A stretch of 64,000 nucleotides of DNA from Pleurostoma richardsiae (GCA_030052745.1 JANBVO010000020.1:372001-436000), one strand, 5' to 3'. Numbered from the stretch's first letter, positions 21,061-32,800 are shown. Program-made: numbers and translations. The notes: generated by a model not told the origin, from the sequence alone.

Positions 21061-23735
21061 GTCTGCAACTTATCAGTAATGGGCTGCGCCCACAGGCCTG
21101 GAGTGTTGGACGTGTGATGTTATCTAGAATGGATATAGGGGCCAATGACTTGACGCGGGTATCACCACTTGGAGGTCTCGCGCGACTTGATCGTTCGGTA
21201 ATGGGTAGGAAGATGGAGGGAAGCCCACTGTTATCGAAGAAATGACTGTATGGGAGGCCCGGCTTACTTTGAAAAAGCCTGGAGAAGTGCAACACCGTGC
21301 CGGTAATGGTTGGGCGCGAACCATGAGTAGGGGGGACGAGTGAGGTATGTCGTGCGTGGGAAGAGAACGCTACTTAGTTGATGCTCCGACGTTGAGAGCT
21401 GTCCAAGTAATGCTGCTTATGCATAGGAACAGAGAAGTGAAGAAGATCTCGGGCCGAGAGAAGACGTAGCCGGGGTTATATACGAGATTCCCTGCAGGCT
21501 AGTTCTGATTCACTAGCCCTCTATTCATGCTCAAGTCTGATTGTTTTGACTGCAGACACAATACAGCCTCAATAGAAACAATAGCGGCGTGGTGACCCCA
21601 TTCATGGTTGGAGCAGGGCCTATTGTACGTGGTCGGACACCTTCGGATGAACGTCACGCCTCACCTCGGTGTAGCGGTTGGTTTCTGAGCAGCAAATGAG
21701 GTTGGCTAGCGGGAACAAGGTGAGGAGTCAGGTGTGGGAGCTTCATCACGGTGAACTGGCCGCTGTTGACTCATGGGTGTCGCGAGTCGCGCTTGAACAG
21801 CGATGGCACTGGTCGGAGCATCTGAGCTTTTGTGGTTGAGCGAGTAAATGAGTCGCCCTTGATCTGCACATGCTAATTTTTGAGTGTCGAGAGGGCGAGT
21901 CGCGCATCAACTAGTCGAGTCACAGCTCGCACAAGAATTAAGAGACGTGTCAATGAAGAAGGAGAAAGAGAACTGTTGCTGCTGATAGGGTTCTGTGCTG
22001 GCGGAGACACATCCCTCAAACTGGGTGACGGATGGGACACTATCATTCAGTTAGCTGTCAGTGCAGAAGACGCGGAGCAGCTTATTCGGAACCCAATCTG
22101 TCATATACCTGACATGATGTCGATTATAAGATGGAGCCCCCTGCGTGGTATGCAGAGGAAGGCCAATCCCTAATTAGAGTCTCGATATAATAGGAGCCTG
22201 TCCCCATGAGAAGATACCTTATATGAGCAGTGCCATCTATCTATGTGGGAGAATACTCAAACATGGATGTGTGATAGAACTGTATGTGTCATCTTCGAAT
22301 AAAGGATGCAGTGCTTACCGTCTACGATTAGTAGCCAACATAGGATTACTACAATGGTGATGCCACAGTACAAGTGCGGTGTGGCTGACTATCACACCCA
22401 CATAGTCGAAATACTCAGTACGGTGTACCATGTCCGTGTCATCGTTATAATTGGCCGGCATCACCGTCTCTCCAACTTCGCCCTTGAGGCAAGGGAGTCA
22501 GGGCCGGTTGGGAGAGAGATCTGGAGGAACAGCTCTCCTGAACGCCCAATGGTAACTTTCCGGACTAATGAACGCGAACCATCGAATCCCAGCGTCTCTT
22601 GGACGCGTTACAGAGGATATTGTTGTCAATGGCGGATCCACCATCGTCGACAACCCTCCCTCCTCCCTGCCCCATGCCGAGATCCCCGGCCCTTTCCGGG
22701 CATCGGGACCGGCGACGTGCGGGGGCGCCAAGCACCGAGGACGGGGCCGGGCCATCCCTTAGCCAATCATGCCGCCGGATCAGACACGTTTCCAGAAGAT
22801 GCCACAGCGTCGATTCGATCAAAAAAAGAAAGAAAACCGACAAACCCCGCCACTGCAGCCAATGCGCGAGTGATAACATGGCACACAGGGGTGCGTCCCA
22901 CGATAAGAGGGTGCCCAGTCTGCCAGTGCCTGACATGTCTGCGCGTCTGTATGTAAGCAAAGCAATCACATGGCAGATCACTGGCCCCCTTTCCTGATAA
23001 GTTACCGACGTCGGGTAGAGTCAGATCGCGCACGATGGGCGCCGGAGATCCTTCCGGGCCGTCAGCAATGCAATGCACAGGTGCACGGGTTTCCTCGAGA
23101 ATACGGAGGGTGACCCCTCAACCCCTCAATCATCGACACTCAGCGTCGTTTGTATTCTATTGGAGAGTCTATATAGTACGCCGTGGCGATCACATCTCCC
23201 AAATGAGAATCTTACTCCCATCTGGAAAATAAACTATACGGTACAATTCCATAATCCCCCCACGTGGATGCACAACGCCGTTTCGTAGGGGGACGCTCGC
23301 ACACGGCTGGCTAGCCGCTGAAGACACTCGAGCTGGCGGGGTTGCGTGTAGGGCTGCGAGTAACGCCCTGCGATAACGGCTACGATCAGCCATATTTCTC
23401 TGCATCAGGCGAGACAACCGCTCATATATCCCACGGGGTAGCACGTTTCGATGCCCCTGGAGCCGGGTAGAGGACCTTCGAAGAATGGTGTGTGTGGGTC
23501 GCGGCCCAACGATAGCTTCTGTTGTCTTCGCCCCGATCGTGATCTAGCCCGGCGGTGGAGACACCCTCGTCACCGTGCACGGCCATTACGGTGATATATG
23601 ATGTGTCCCTCATCCCACTCTCTCCACCGCCTGAGCTGTTGTTGTCGTTGCTGCAGAACCCGCTCCCCGAGAGACCGCCATTCATGATCCGCAACGCTCC
23701 CCGGAAGCACCACGACTTTGAGCTACACCGGCTAG
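21061..23735. other. 2.7 kb intergenic region
   Basis: Open frames here (for example 22306-22956 plus) show no domain, no splice-supported extension and no coding character. GAGTCGCGC occurs twice (near 21785 and 21896). ATTGT/ACAAT motifs are listed separately. Nothing else is supported. Confidence 0.4.
21540..21626. promoter_or_regulatory. ATTGT/ACAAT motif group upstream of member A
   Basis: Four copies occur in 87 bp: ATTGT at 21540, ACAAT at 21558 and 21578, and ATTGT at 21622. They lie about 480-570 bp upstream of the ATG at 21060. The pentamer is the core of HMG-box recognition sites. Function is inferred from sequence only. Confidence 0.3.
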
Positions 23736-24167
23736 ATGATGGATAAGGTCGCCATCCTCGCGGCCTCAACCGCCAACCCTTCCATGACCATCCGCCAGGG
23801 ATCCGACATTGTCAAGACATACGGCAGATCTGACGTCTCCATTTCCGTCTTGTACAGCCTGGTGATGCAGACGGTCTTCACATCCCACATGCTCCTGGCG
23901 AGCGTACTCGTCACATGCAGGAGCCTCGCCCTGTGCTCCTTTCTGGCGTCGAGGTCCCTCGTCTTCAGGGCTGTGGCATTCCCAGACCGTGCGGTACGGA
24001 CGCTGTGGAACTCCAAGACGGCCAGGAGGATGCGAAAGAAGATCGAGTACGAATTTTGGACGTTCATATTAGGACCCGGAGGGAACGCCCTGTTCTTAAT
24101 GCTCTTCTGGCCAGGTTGGCTGCTCCTGGGCATAGCTGGCTGGTCGTTAATGGCATATCTGCGATGA
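23736..24167 (+). CDS. Small conserved membrane-associated protein
   Basis: A single exon of 143 residues begins with ATGATGGAT. The first half has alternating hydrophobic helices (SVLYSLVMQTVFTSHMLLA, then CRSLALCSFLASRS). After a basic linker (RRMRKKIEYEFW) comes a striking C-terminal block, FILGPGGN then LFLMLFWPGW, and a final hydrophobic stretch with the look of one or two membrane segments. From memory, similar small proteins with the GPGGN...FWPGW block occur in other Sordariomycetes without a known function; I cannot confirm this here. No intron is needed, and no neighbour points to a role. Confidence 0.6.
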   Translation: MMDKVAILAASTANPSMTIRQGSDIVKTYGRSDVSISVLYSLVMQTVFTSHMLLASVLVTCRSLALCSFLASRSLVFRAVAFPDRAVRTLWNSKTARRMRKKIEYEFWTFILGPGGNALFLMLFWPGWLLLGIAGWSLMAYLR

Positions 24168-24315
24168 GCTGGCAAACGAATTCGGGACTCCTATACGAAC
24201 GAAATCGGCCCAAAACCGACCGAACCTGTCGTTAATGGATCCCAAGAATACTTCGCTCACGGCCACACGACCCATTTCGTCTCGAAGTCAACGTTGATCC
24301 GGACCACGCTTTCCC

Positions 24316-25552
24316 TCACTTCGAGAAGAAGAACGTGTTGCCGCCGGGGTCGCGCCGAATTTCCTGCCGATAGTCCTTCTCGGGGTCAAACTCCTGCCAC
24401 ACGCTAGCCGGGTAGATGTGCTTGTTGCGCTCATACCACCGGCGGTCGACCACCTTGGTGAAGGCCGGGTCGTCAAAAGCTCCCTCGAGAGTCCTGATAT
24501 CCACCGTGTCCTTGATGCCGCCTTTCGGTCCGACCGGGGCAGCAATCGAGCCGGCTTTGTCGTCCTCGGCTCCAGTCGGTGGCTCCTCGCTGTAGTCGAA
24601 TAGGCGACGGTTCCCCGGGCCGATGGTCTTGTTGATGATGAAGAAGTAGAACTCGTAATGCTAGACGAGCAATGTCAGATGCCACACCAATACCTGCGTT
24701 CCTATGCGCTCGAGACGTAAAGAATGGTGAACTTACATGAGGAATGATGACCGTGCCCCTAACCAGCATCAAGTCGTCCACGCCGACGCGAGCCCATTCC
24801 CTCTGCACATTCGTGTTCTTCTCCCCTCCGACACCCAACTCCGCGCCAACCTTTCTGCTCTTGTCCAGAAACACCCAGATGAAGTCGCCCTTCTTAACGC
24901 GGACTGTCCCGCCGGGCGTGTTGGTGCCATCGTAGAACACGAAGGGGATGGCGATCTCGGTCGCCATGACAGCCGCCTGCTTGGCCAGGAACTCCTTGCG
25001 TAGCGCCTCGCGCTCGGCAGCCTCGCGACGAAGAGCGGCCTTGGTCAGGACGCGCGGAACAATTCCGACCGAGGCGTTCACGGCGATCTTTGCGGCCTTG
25101 TTCTTCTTGTCCTTGTCGGTGCCAGAGCCGACCTCGGCGCTTCCCTCCCTCGAGTTGCTTCCGGGCGTATCGACGCTGCCCTCGCGCGAGTCACCCTCAG
25201 CCTTAGGCCTCCCTTTTATTGGGACAGACGCCCCGGAGTCCATACCATCCTCTCCCTCCTCTTCGTCTCCGAACGACACCAGCGCCCTCGCCGCCTTCTT
25301 CTTCTTCAGCTTTTTGCGCGCATGCTTCTCGGCGTCGCTGTCCTGGACAGGCGTCGCGGTCTGGGACCTGTCGGGGGTGCCGGCCGCAGACAGGTGCGCC
25401 TCGCGGGCCTCGCGCTCCTGCTGCTCGATGACCTCGGCGCGACGCTTGCGGAAGTCGGAGAGGGCGACGAGCCCGACAGTGTTGGACGAGAGCCGCTGGT
25501 TGGTCGTCTGGTTCTGGGTGGTGAAGCGCGACGGCGGCTGGGAGTTCGACAT
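24316..25552 (-). CDS. XAP5 family protein (FAM50 homologue)
   Basis: Two exons encode 386 residues: 25552-24737 and 24660-24316, with intron 24661-24736. The start at 25552 gives MSNSQPPSRF, and the conserved NTVGLVALSDFRKRRAEV follows, as in fungal XAP5 proteins. Frames extending further upstream begin with a non-ATG codon. The middle is basic, with a nuclear-localisation-like HARKKLKKKK run and low-complexity Ser/Gly/Glu. The C-terminal XAP5 domain contains ATEIAIPFVFYDGTN, VKKGDFIWVFLDKSRK, LMLVRGTVIIPH joined to HYEFYFFI, and the terminal RRDPGGNTFFFSK. Animal FAM50 proteins associate with spliceosomes; a nuclear RNA-processing role here is inferred from the family. The METTL16-like gene lies just upstream on the same strand. 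Confidence 0.93.
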
Positions 25553-26033
25553 GTCTTCTCGGCTGGTGGTCGCCTCAGATTGCGCAGCCAAGCGCTCCTG
25601 CGAGTTTCTGCGTCGTTCGAAACCGAAAGTGCGCGGCTGCGAGCGTTGATGTCGTGATGCCTAGAATCGCCGTGTCGAGCGAGGCATGCGGTTTGGTCGG
25701 CGGAGAGATTTTCCGTCGCTGCACAGCATCCCAGACTTTTGTATTCTGCTAGTGGTCGCCACACTAAATTCTATGTACCTGCAGGTATCACATGCGCTAA
25801 TGACAGTTGGCTGACCGCTAAATGTTAGGTAGTCTGGCTCCCCAATCCGTCGCTCGATGCTGCCGTCAAGGAGGTCGAGGAGATCGGCTTCAAGGCCCTT
25901 GGATTGCGACTCTGCGACTCGCCTGCTTCGACAGGACGGTCCTTTACTGTATATAGTCGCAGGACTAGCAATAGTATCGTAGGCGAGGATGCAGCATATT
26001 GGGGGCTTGCGAAGTGTCATGACAGATGCCAAG
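25553..26033. other. Intergenic: XAP5 promoter
   Basis: This 481 bp lies between two minus-strand genes. No open frame with domain content and no clear TATA element. Confidence 0.4.
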
Positions 26034-27670
26034 TTATTCAATTTTGAGTCTTCCTTTCAGAAAACCGCAGAAGCTTTCAAATATCGCCTGGTCGTGACCT
26101 TCCCGCCAACGGCACATTAATGAGCCTCCTGATTGCTCGACGCGGATGGCAACAGAGAAGCCAAATGCACAGGCTCCCTCGTCTTGCCGGCGCGGAGCCG
26201 GATCCGCCTGCCCAGCCTCCTCCCGCATCTTCTTCCTCCGCCAAGCCCTGCTCCAGACGTTCTCCCTCGCTCGCCCTACACCCTGGAGCTTCTCGTCGTC
26301 CCACTCCCAAGAGACAAGCTCCAGGGCGCAAACTATATCCTGAAGTTGCTTCGCCACGCTTCCAACCGCAAGGACCGGAAGTGCCAGTATCTCCACCTCA
26401 ACCACAGCTGGGAGCACCTTGCGCCACACGACGGCCTTCATTCCCCTCGCCACCTCCTGCGAGGGCCTCATCGCCCCGAAGCTCCAGCCCACCGCCCACC
26501 GCCTCGTCTTGGTGCCCTGCACGAACTCTGTGACGGCGAAGTTGTCGACGCCCTTCTCCCTGAGCCTCTCGACGAGCACCTCGACGCTGGACACCTTGCC
26601 CAACATGGATGTGTACCACCTCACACGCTCCCGCAGCGCCAGCGACTCCTCCAAAATCCTGCTCACGAAGGCGACCTCGCCGCCCTCGCAGACCATCTCC
26701 ACGGGGGCGCCGGTGCAGGCGGAGTGAGGCGGGCGTGCCTTCTTCCTGGCTGACGAGGCGAGCTCGTCGTCCGAGACGTAGAAGGGCGGGTTCGTCATGA
26801 CGAAGTCGATCGGGTCGACGCTGAGGTCGTCGAGCGGGATCAGGGTGTCAGAAGGTTTGCGGAGGAGGAGCCTGATGCGGCTCTGGAGAGCATTGAGCTC
26901 GACGTTCTTCTTGGCGTAGCTGAAGCTCTTGGGATCGATGTCTAGATTGCCAGGTTAGCAGGCAAGATGCTAGGCAACCGGGAAAGAGGATTCAAAGTAC
27001 CGGTGCCGACAAAAACCCAAGGTCGTTGGGCACACCCAAGGAGGGGATAGATGCAGCTAGCCCCGGTGCCGATGTCCAGGCCGGACAGCTTACCGCCCGG
27101 TGCGTCGTAAGAGGTTGAGTCCAGAAGATCCTTGAGCCAGAGGATGTAGTTGTGTCGATTGGGGACCTTTTGTGCGTCAGCCCAAGAGTAATCCCGTGCC
27201 TGCGTCTACTGCGTTGCCGAGCATACTTACTGGAGGGCAAAGCCTGTCCTCGGGGAGGTCGATCTTCAGGCCGAAGTCAGCGCTGAGCAGAGTCTTTGTG
27301 AGCTGCATGACAGCGGCGGGGTCGCTGAAGTCGAGCTGGCCATTGCCCTTGAGCCTAGAACACAGCAAGTCAGTATGGCTGAATCGGCAAACGAAGCCTG
27401 GTAGGTACGGTGCACATACACAGCAGTGAAGGCATCATCCTGTTTGGCCAGCTGCTTAAAATCAGGCTCGGCCTTGTACAGGTTGCGGTAATACGCGTCA
27501 CCCATCTCGAAGGTTGCTGTGCCGCTTCGCTGGACGGCCCCGGAAGCTGTCTGAGATGCCGACGGAGTCTGAGGGCCGGTGCGCCCCGTCGCCGACTGAT
27601 TCCCCGGTTCCGCGCTCCGAGGTCCTGGGTTCAGTTCATCGTCCGGCGCTTTGCGCTTTCCGGTGGTCAT
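26034..27670 (-). CDS. METTL16-type RNA N6-adenosine methyltransferase
   Basis: Four exons encode 482 residues: 27670-27420, 27354-27231, 27166-27001 and 26941-26034. The N-terminus is low complexity. The Rossmann methyltransferase core follows: DFGLKIDLPEDRLCPP, VPNRHNYILWLKDLL, LDIGTG (SAM-binding loop, about 155-160) and DIDPKSFSYAKKN. The catalytic NPPF motif is at about 231-234. NPPF identifies an adenine-N6 class I enzyme of the METTL16/RlmF group. The human and fission-yeast members methylate A43 of U6 snRNA, so a U6 or related structured RNA target is likely. The C-terminal part (about 300-482) is divergent, and no vertebrate-type VCR domain is recognised. Upstream of the XAP5 gene, with which it may share a theme of RNA processing. 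Confidence 0.9.
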
Positions 27671-28420
27671 GCTCGCGTCTGACAGGAGCCGGCATAATGC
27701 TTGTCCCAGTCTCGGGACGCTGGGACATTTGTCTGCTCTGAACTAAGCAAACTGGAGCGGAATCTCCAACGGAAGCTTTCAAGGGACCGTGGTATCATGG
27801 CATCACGTGACTGGGCAGCGTCCTCCCATAGGTACCTTACCTGTTATGATAGTTATGTTTGTGTGCGCTTACAGGTGTAACATACTTATGTCTCCGGCTT
27901 ATGATGCTCTTCCCCTCGAGATCGCTGCTGAGTTGACTTCCTCGTCAACCAGCAATCGACGTGGCAGGAGAGGCGCTCTCCCCGTTCGCCGTTGTGCCTC
28001 GTTTAGGCGTCTCGCGCCGAGAACAGGCCGGTGAATCGTTGGTCGCTGGCAAATGCCGGCCCTAATCATGGCTGAGGCGACCCCTGCCAGGCCTTGGCTG
28101 TTCTGTGTCCAGGGGCCACGACCCTAGTCTCTTCGCTCTGAGTGGATCGCCACAAATGAGAGGCCGCCATTTTGTCATGCGCAACATCGAGCGGACCAGT
28201 CTAGCTTGTTAGGGCAGTCGGTAGCTGCGCAACTCCCGGCGATTGAAGCGAGGGGACACTGAGGAATCCTTGTGAAAGTCCGCGATGGACAGGGATCCAG
28301 ATCTACAAATGCTCGCTGAGCTGCCCCATCCGGCGTTGCTGCTGGGGACAGTGCCGCCGCGTCGCTCTCCCCGTCCGACTTCGACACCAAGACTCCGGAG
28401 CCTCGAAGTGATCGGTCAGG
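27671..28420. other. Divergent intergenic region
   Basis: This 750 bp separates the METTL16-type gene from the phosphatase gene. If the phosphatase has a separate signal-peptide exon it should lie here, but I found no frame with a convincing one. Confidence 0.4.
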
Positions 28421-29593
28421 ATGGGGAACACACAGTCGACCACGACGGGCATTGACTGGCCAACGTACTACACGGCCACGGCCGCCAGCGATGTGGCAGC
28501 AGCTCGCGCAACGGCACTGACGCTGAGCCCGACGAGCGACGTGAAGGGGAAGACATTCGATCGCTTCGTCCAGATCTTTCTGGAGAACCAGGACTTTGAT
28601 ATTGCCGCTGGTGACCGTACGTACTGGGACATGCTGTGTGCTTCATGCCTCACGTGCCAACACACCGGAACTGATGTGTCCTTCTAGCCAATCTGGCCTA
28701 CCTGGCGACTCTAGGTGTTACGCTGGACAATTACCTCGCTATTGTGCACCCTTCACAGGTATGTTCGATCCGTACAGGCATGTCCACCGCAGTGAATACC
28801 ATCATTGAACTCTCATACAGCCCAACTACGTCGTGGCAGGTGGCGCGGACACGAATGGAGTGATTCTCGACGACTTTACGAGGATCGACTCTGACACCCC
28901 GACCATCGTTGACTCCCTGGAAGCCGCGGGCATCAGCTGGAGCCTCTACCAGGAGGACATGCCCTATTCGGGGTTCGAGGGGAACTACGTGAATCAGGAG
29001 ACCGGCGCCAATGATTACGTCCGGAAGCACAAGTGAGTCCATGCTGCTATCGCATGAGGATGGCTGCTTGGGTCTAACAAGCGCGATACAGCCCTCTGAT
29101 GAGCTACGACTCCGTGACACAGGACCCCAACCGGCTAGCCAAGTCCAAGAACTTCACCATGTTCTACCAGGACTTGGCCGCCAACAGACTGCCCCAGTGG
29201 ATGTTCATCACGCCCAACATGAGTAAGCATCGAAACAACACAATAGGCTATAGAGATGACAGCTGACGCAACGTCATAGCAAACGATGGACACGACAGCT
29301 CTGTGACGGTGGCCGGGGCCTGGGCACGCAGCTTTCTGGAGCCGCTGCTGGCAGACCAGTACTTCAACGCGAACAGGACGCTGATTGTGCTGACCTTCGA
29401 CGAGCGCGAGAACTACTTTACGCTGCAGAACCGCGTCTTCACCGTCCTCCTCGGCAGCGCCATCGGTAGCGACCTGGTCGGGACAACGAACTCGACGCGG
29501 TTCAGCCACTACAGCCTGACGAAGACGGCGGAGGTGAACTGGGACCTGCCGTCGCTGACCGACCATGATGCAGAGGCGATCTCGTTTTTATGA
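28421..29593 (+). CDS. Acid phosphatase/phosphoesterase (PHOa-like)
   Basis: Five exons encode 307 residues: 28421-28616, 28688-28758, 28821-29032, 29092-29222 and 29280-29593. The metal-dependent phosphoesterase (PF04185-type) motifs are present in order: FLENQDFDIAAGD, HPSQPNYVV, NDGHDSSVTVAG, LTFDERENY and DLPSLTDHDAEA. The enzymes hydrolyse phosphomonoesters, usually outside the cell and under phosphate limitation. The modelled start (MGNTQSTTTG) lacks the signal peptide expected of secreted PHOa. An in-frame TGA lies 12 nt upstream, so a short upstream exon may be missing. The segment after PNYVV (AGGADTNGVILDDF) departs from the usual form. Convergent with the 2EXR gene. Confidence 0.85.
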
Positions 29594-29764
29594 GTTTGCT
29601 GGAGGTGGACGATCCGGTGTTGGGACCTTGCCTCGCGGAATGTCTCACGAGCACTGAATCGGCCTGCCATGTTGACATAGATGCAATATAACTAATTCAA
29701 CGAGTACAAACCATAACAGCTGTCCATTTGATAAGATAACAATAGTGAGGAGACTGGGGTCAAA

Positions 29765-30910
29765 TCAGGAGCGAAACAGTCCGTCCTTCAACCCATCATA
29801 CACCGTCACCAGGTCTTCGCTAGTAATCTCTCTCTGCTCCTTTTTCTCGGAATCTCTGTAATAGACCAGCACCTTGATATCAAACGTCCACTGATCCCTA
29901 AAGCCCTTGCACCCGTCGACGTTCCTCGCCACCGGCCCCTGCTTCCAGTGCTGCGCCTGTTCGCCAGCGGCGTCCAGAACGCCCGTCTTCCTCTGGTCCG
30001 CGACCAGCAAGTGGGTCTGGATGTCGTCCTCAAGGCGGGCAAAGTCTCCCTTGGGAATCCCGGCCGGCCTGTCTGCAAGGGTCGTCACGAGCGCCCACAG
30101 CCTCTTCAGGCCGGGGAAGTGCTCCCTGACGTGCGCCATGATCCACTGGCACTCCCTCCTGTCCTTGAGAGACGCCGCGTCCAGCGCGATGTTCTCGACC
30201 GGGGCCGCCTCCTCCTTCGTCTTGAACGGCAGCAGAGACCCGTCGTAGTCGTCCACCGAGTTGTCCTTGCGAGTGGTCCAGAACTCCCTGTCCAGATACA
30301 GCACGTCCAGCGACGGCTCGAAGCGCGCCACGGCCTCGTTGCCCTTGGCGCCAGTGCTCCCGTCCGTCGTCACCATCCCCGAGAGCGGCTTCGGCTCGAC
30401 CGTCTTCCAGAAGCGCTCGTCCCAGGGCTTCGGTTCGGGCTTGTCGTCGTCGTCGATGGCGGCGGAGCTGAACATGGCGCTGGCGAAGGAGTCGCGGGCG
30501 GCCTTCGCCCTCGCCTGCCGCGTCCACGGCGGGAGCGGCCGCACATGGAAGATGCGCGGGCGCGGCCTGTCCTTGCCCTCAATGCTGTAGGAGAAGATGT
30601 CTAGCCAGACCTCCACGGGCGTCCTCATCCCGCCGTCGCCCCACAAGGGCGGGCGAGCGGGCCGGAAGGTGACGGCGGGCTTCCTGAGCTTCTTCAGAAT
30701 ACCTGCGCTGGACCGGGGGCCGCGCCTCTTGCGACTGGCGTGGCTTGGACCACCGACACCGCTCACGAGTAACCCATGTCTGGCCTTTAGGTCAGCGGAG
30801 ATGAGGGCAGCGGCGCTGAGACTACTATCCCGCGGCGGTGGCGTCGTGCTCCGGAAAGGGGGGAACGGAGTTGCGGATGCAACGGTTTGTCTTGGGACCA
30901 ATCTCGGCAT
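29765..30910 (-). CDS. 2EXR domain protein
   Basis: An intronless frame of 381 residues begins at the ATG at 30910. After a basic, low-complexity N-terminus, the 2EXR-type pattern appears: TPVEVWLDIFSYSI, then RPRIFHVRP (the paired E-x-R arrangement), FEPSLDVLYLDREFW and VENIALDAASL. 2EXR proteins are abundant in filamentous ascomycetes and have no assigned biochemical role. The C-terminal third ends in a polar, charged segment with no other domain. The gene is convergent with the phosphatase gene, with 171 bp between stops. Confidence 0.7.
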   Translation of the reverse strand: MPRLVPRQTVASATPFPPFRSTTPPPRDSSLSAAALISADLKARHGLLVSGVGGPSHASRKRRGPRSSAGILKKLRKPAVTFRPARPPLWGDGGMRTPVEVWLDIFSYSIEGKDRPRPRIFHVRPLPPWTRQARAKAARDSFASAMFSSAAIDDDDKPEPKPWDERFWKTVEPKPLSGMVTTDGSTGAKGNEAVARFEPSLDVLYLDREFWTTRKDNSVDDYDGSLLPFKTKEEAAPVENIALDAASLKDRRECQWIMAHVREHFPGLKRLWALVTTLADRPAGIPKGDFARLEDDIQTHLLVADQRKTGVLDAAGEQAQHWKQGPVARNVDGCKGFRDQWTFDIKVLVYYRDSEKKEQREITSEDLVTVYDGLKDGLFRS

Positions 30911-31491
30911 TGTCGAACCTTTTTTGCAAGATGTGCTTTCGATGTCGATTTGGACTCAGAGTGGCCTCTGCGAAGATACCCCCGTGATATAGCATCCCAG
31001 GACCTACAGAGAGTAGCAGCGTGAAAAACCGGCGCTGTCGTCAAAGCCCCTGTACCCCGGATTCGGCTCAGGATGACAGGACAGGACAATGAAGTTGGGA
31101 AAACGGCTGGAGCGCATCTGCATCCCGAAGTCGCCTAGACAGTATTTTCTTTATTGGTCGCGTTTTCTTGTGGGACGCACCTGCGGTTGTGAGGCGCGTT
31201 CGGTTCAACAAAGGACCATACAGCAAGTTTCTTATGCGGCGGCGCAACTTTGTCCCTGCTTTGTTTGCGGCATGACAGGATCTACGGATTTGAAAATATC
31301 GGCTGCTGCAGCGTCTTTCTGATCAAGCCTGAGATGGTGCACCTGAGGCTCAAAGGAAGATGTTGACTCCTGCGGCCTAGATGGCAATTCCCCTCAGTAT
31401 TCAGTGAAAGGCATAGGCTTCCGGGGACAGTCCAATCCTAATCCGGGGATACCTGGGGTTGATAGCATGTTTTATTCGACATCTAAAACGC
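30911..31491. other. Intergenic region
   Basis: This 581 bp lies between the 2EXR start and the 3' end of the next hydrolase. No feature recognised. Confidence 0.4.
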
Positions 31492-32642
31492 TTAAGAGCT
31501 AATCTGAAATGCTTCACGTAATGCATCACCGGTACTCTTCACGAACTCCTTCGCCGCCGGCAGCGCCCCATCCCAGTGTCCAAACGGGTGGCCCTGCCCC
31601 TTATAGATCTTCATCTTACTGGGCGTCCCTGCCGCCTGGAGCTTCTCATGATATACAATGGCCTCTGAGTAGAGCGGATCTATCTCCGCGACGTGAAAAG
31701 ACGCCGGAGCCAAGTTCGCGTGGGACTTGGCCACGATCGGCGAGGCGCGGAAGTCGTTGGCCAGCTCGGCTCTCTTCACCGGATCCGTTCCTATCCACAG
31801 GTTGTAGAACCACACCAGCCGTGCGAGCGGCAGCATGGGCGCGAATTCGTACTTGATGTAGCTCTCATACGGGACCTCGCCCTCCTTGCACGACCCGCTG
31901 ATAGGGATATACCGCGCGTCAATGACCGGGACGACTAGGATCTGCAGCTTGAGGGGAGGCAAGCTCGGCTCGTCCCTCGCCAGCAGCGCCACCACCGCAG
32001 CGAGGCACCCACCGGCCGACAGCCCGGCGACAGCGATGCGGGACGTGTCCACCCCCAGCATGTCCGCGTTGGCCACCACCCACTTCAGCGCCGCCCACGC
32101 GTCCGTCGCCGAGACCGGGTGCGGGAACTCGGGCGCCATCCGGTACTCGACGTTGACTGTGACGCACCCGACGTCCTGCGTCATGTTGCGGCACCACGAC
32201 TCGTCGGCCTTGAGGGTGCCGATGACGAACCCGCCGCCGTGGTAGTCGACCACGACAGGCAGCTTGCCGTCCCGGGCCATCACACTCTTCGCGGCGGCTT
32301 CCGCTGTGGGGTGGCAGACCTCAGCCCTGATCTCGCCGTCCGGCTCGGAGACGGGGATGCTGTAGATCTTGGCGCTGCCGACTTCCACCAGCGGTGCCGC
32401 GACCTTCTCCGTGGGGAAAGTGTACTTCGGCCGGTCAGCGTTGTACACCTCGTAAGACACCTGGTCTGCCCGGAGCTGAGGTGCTGTGAGACGGCGTAAG
32501 TGTCAATCGGACAACATAGTCTGCGGCTCGAGGGCGGCGTGGGCTCTTTACCTTGATAGCGGGTGTAGATTTCCGCAAAGGTCGGCTCCATCAGGTCGAC
32601 CACCGACTCGTGGAGAGCGTTGACAGGGACTTGTTCCGCCAT
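31492..32642 (-). CDS. HSL-type alpha/beta hydrolase (esterase/lipase)
   Basis: Two exons encode 360 residues: 32642-32552 and 32483-31492, with intron 32484-32551. The oxyanion motif HGGG is at about 112-115. The nucleophile elbow is GLSAGG (Ser about 186). The acid is in EIDPLYSEA (Asp about 299) and the base in GQGHPFGHW (His about 329). This is the hormone-sensitive-lipase arrangement. No signal peptide is visible, so an intracellular esterase or deacetylase acting on small esters is likely. Such genes are frequent in detoxification or secondary-metabolite contexts, but no biosynthetic cluster surrounds this one. Confidence 0.9.
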
Positions 32643-32800
32643 GGTTCGGCCTCACTCAGCGGGACAGTGAGAAACGGTACCGGTACCAGATGCACAGAGA
32701 AAGGAGACACTGTAAGGTGAGCAACCCGGAAGACAATTCACGAAGCATGAGCGAGCGCATGTCAGCCCTCCAGAACGAAGTTCAGGGGCTCATCGTCGAC

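Noticed and set aside
22306-22956. 216-codon frame in the 2.7 kb intergenic region
   Set aside because: No motif, odd Cys/Arg/Pro composition and equally long frames on the other strand.
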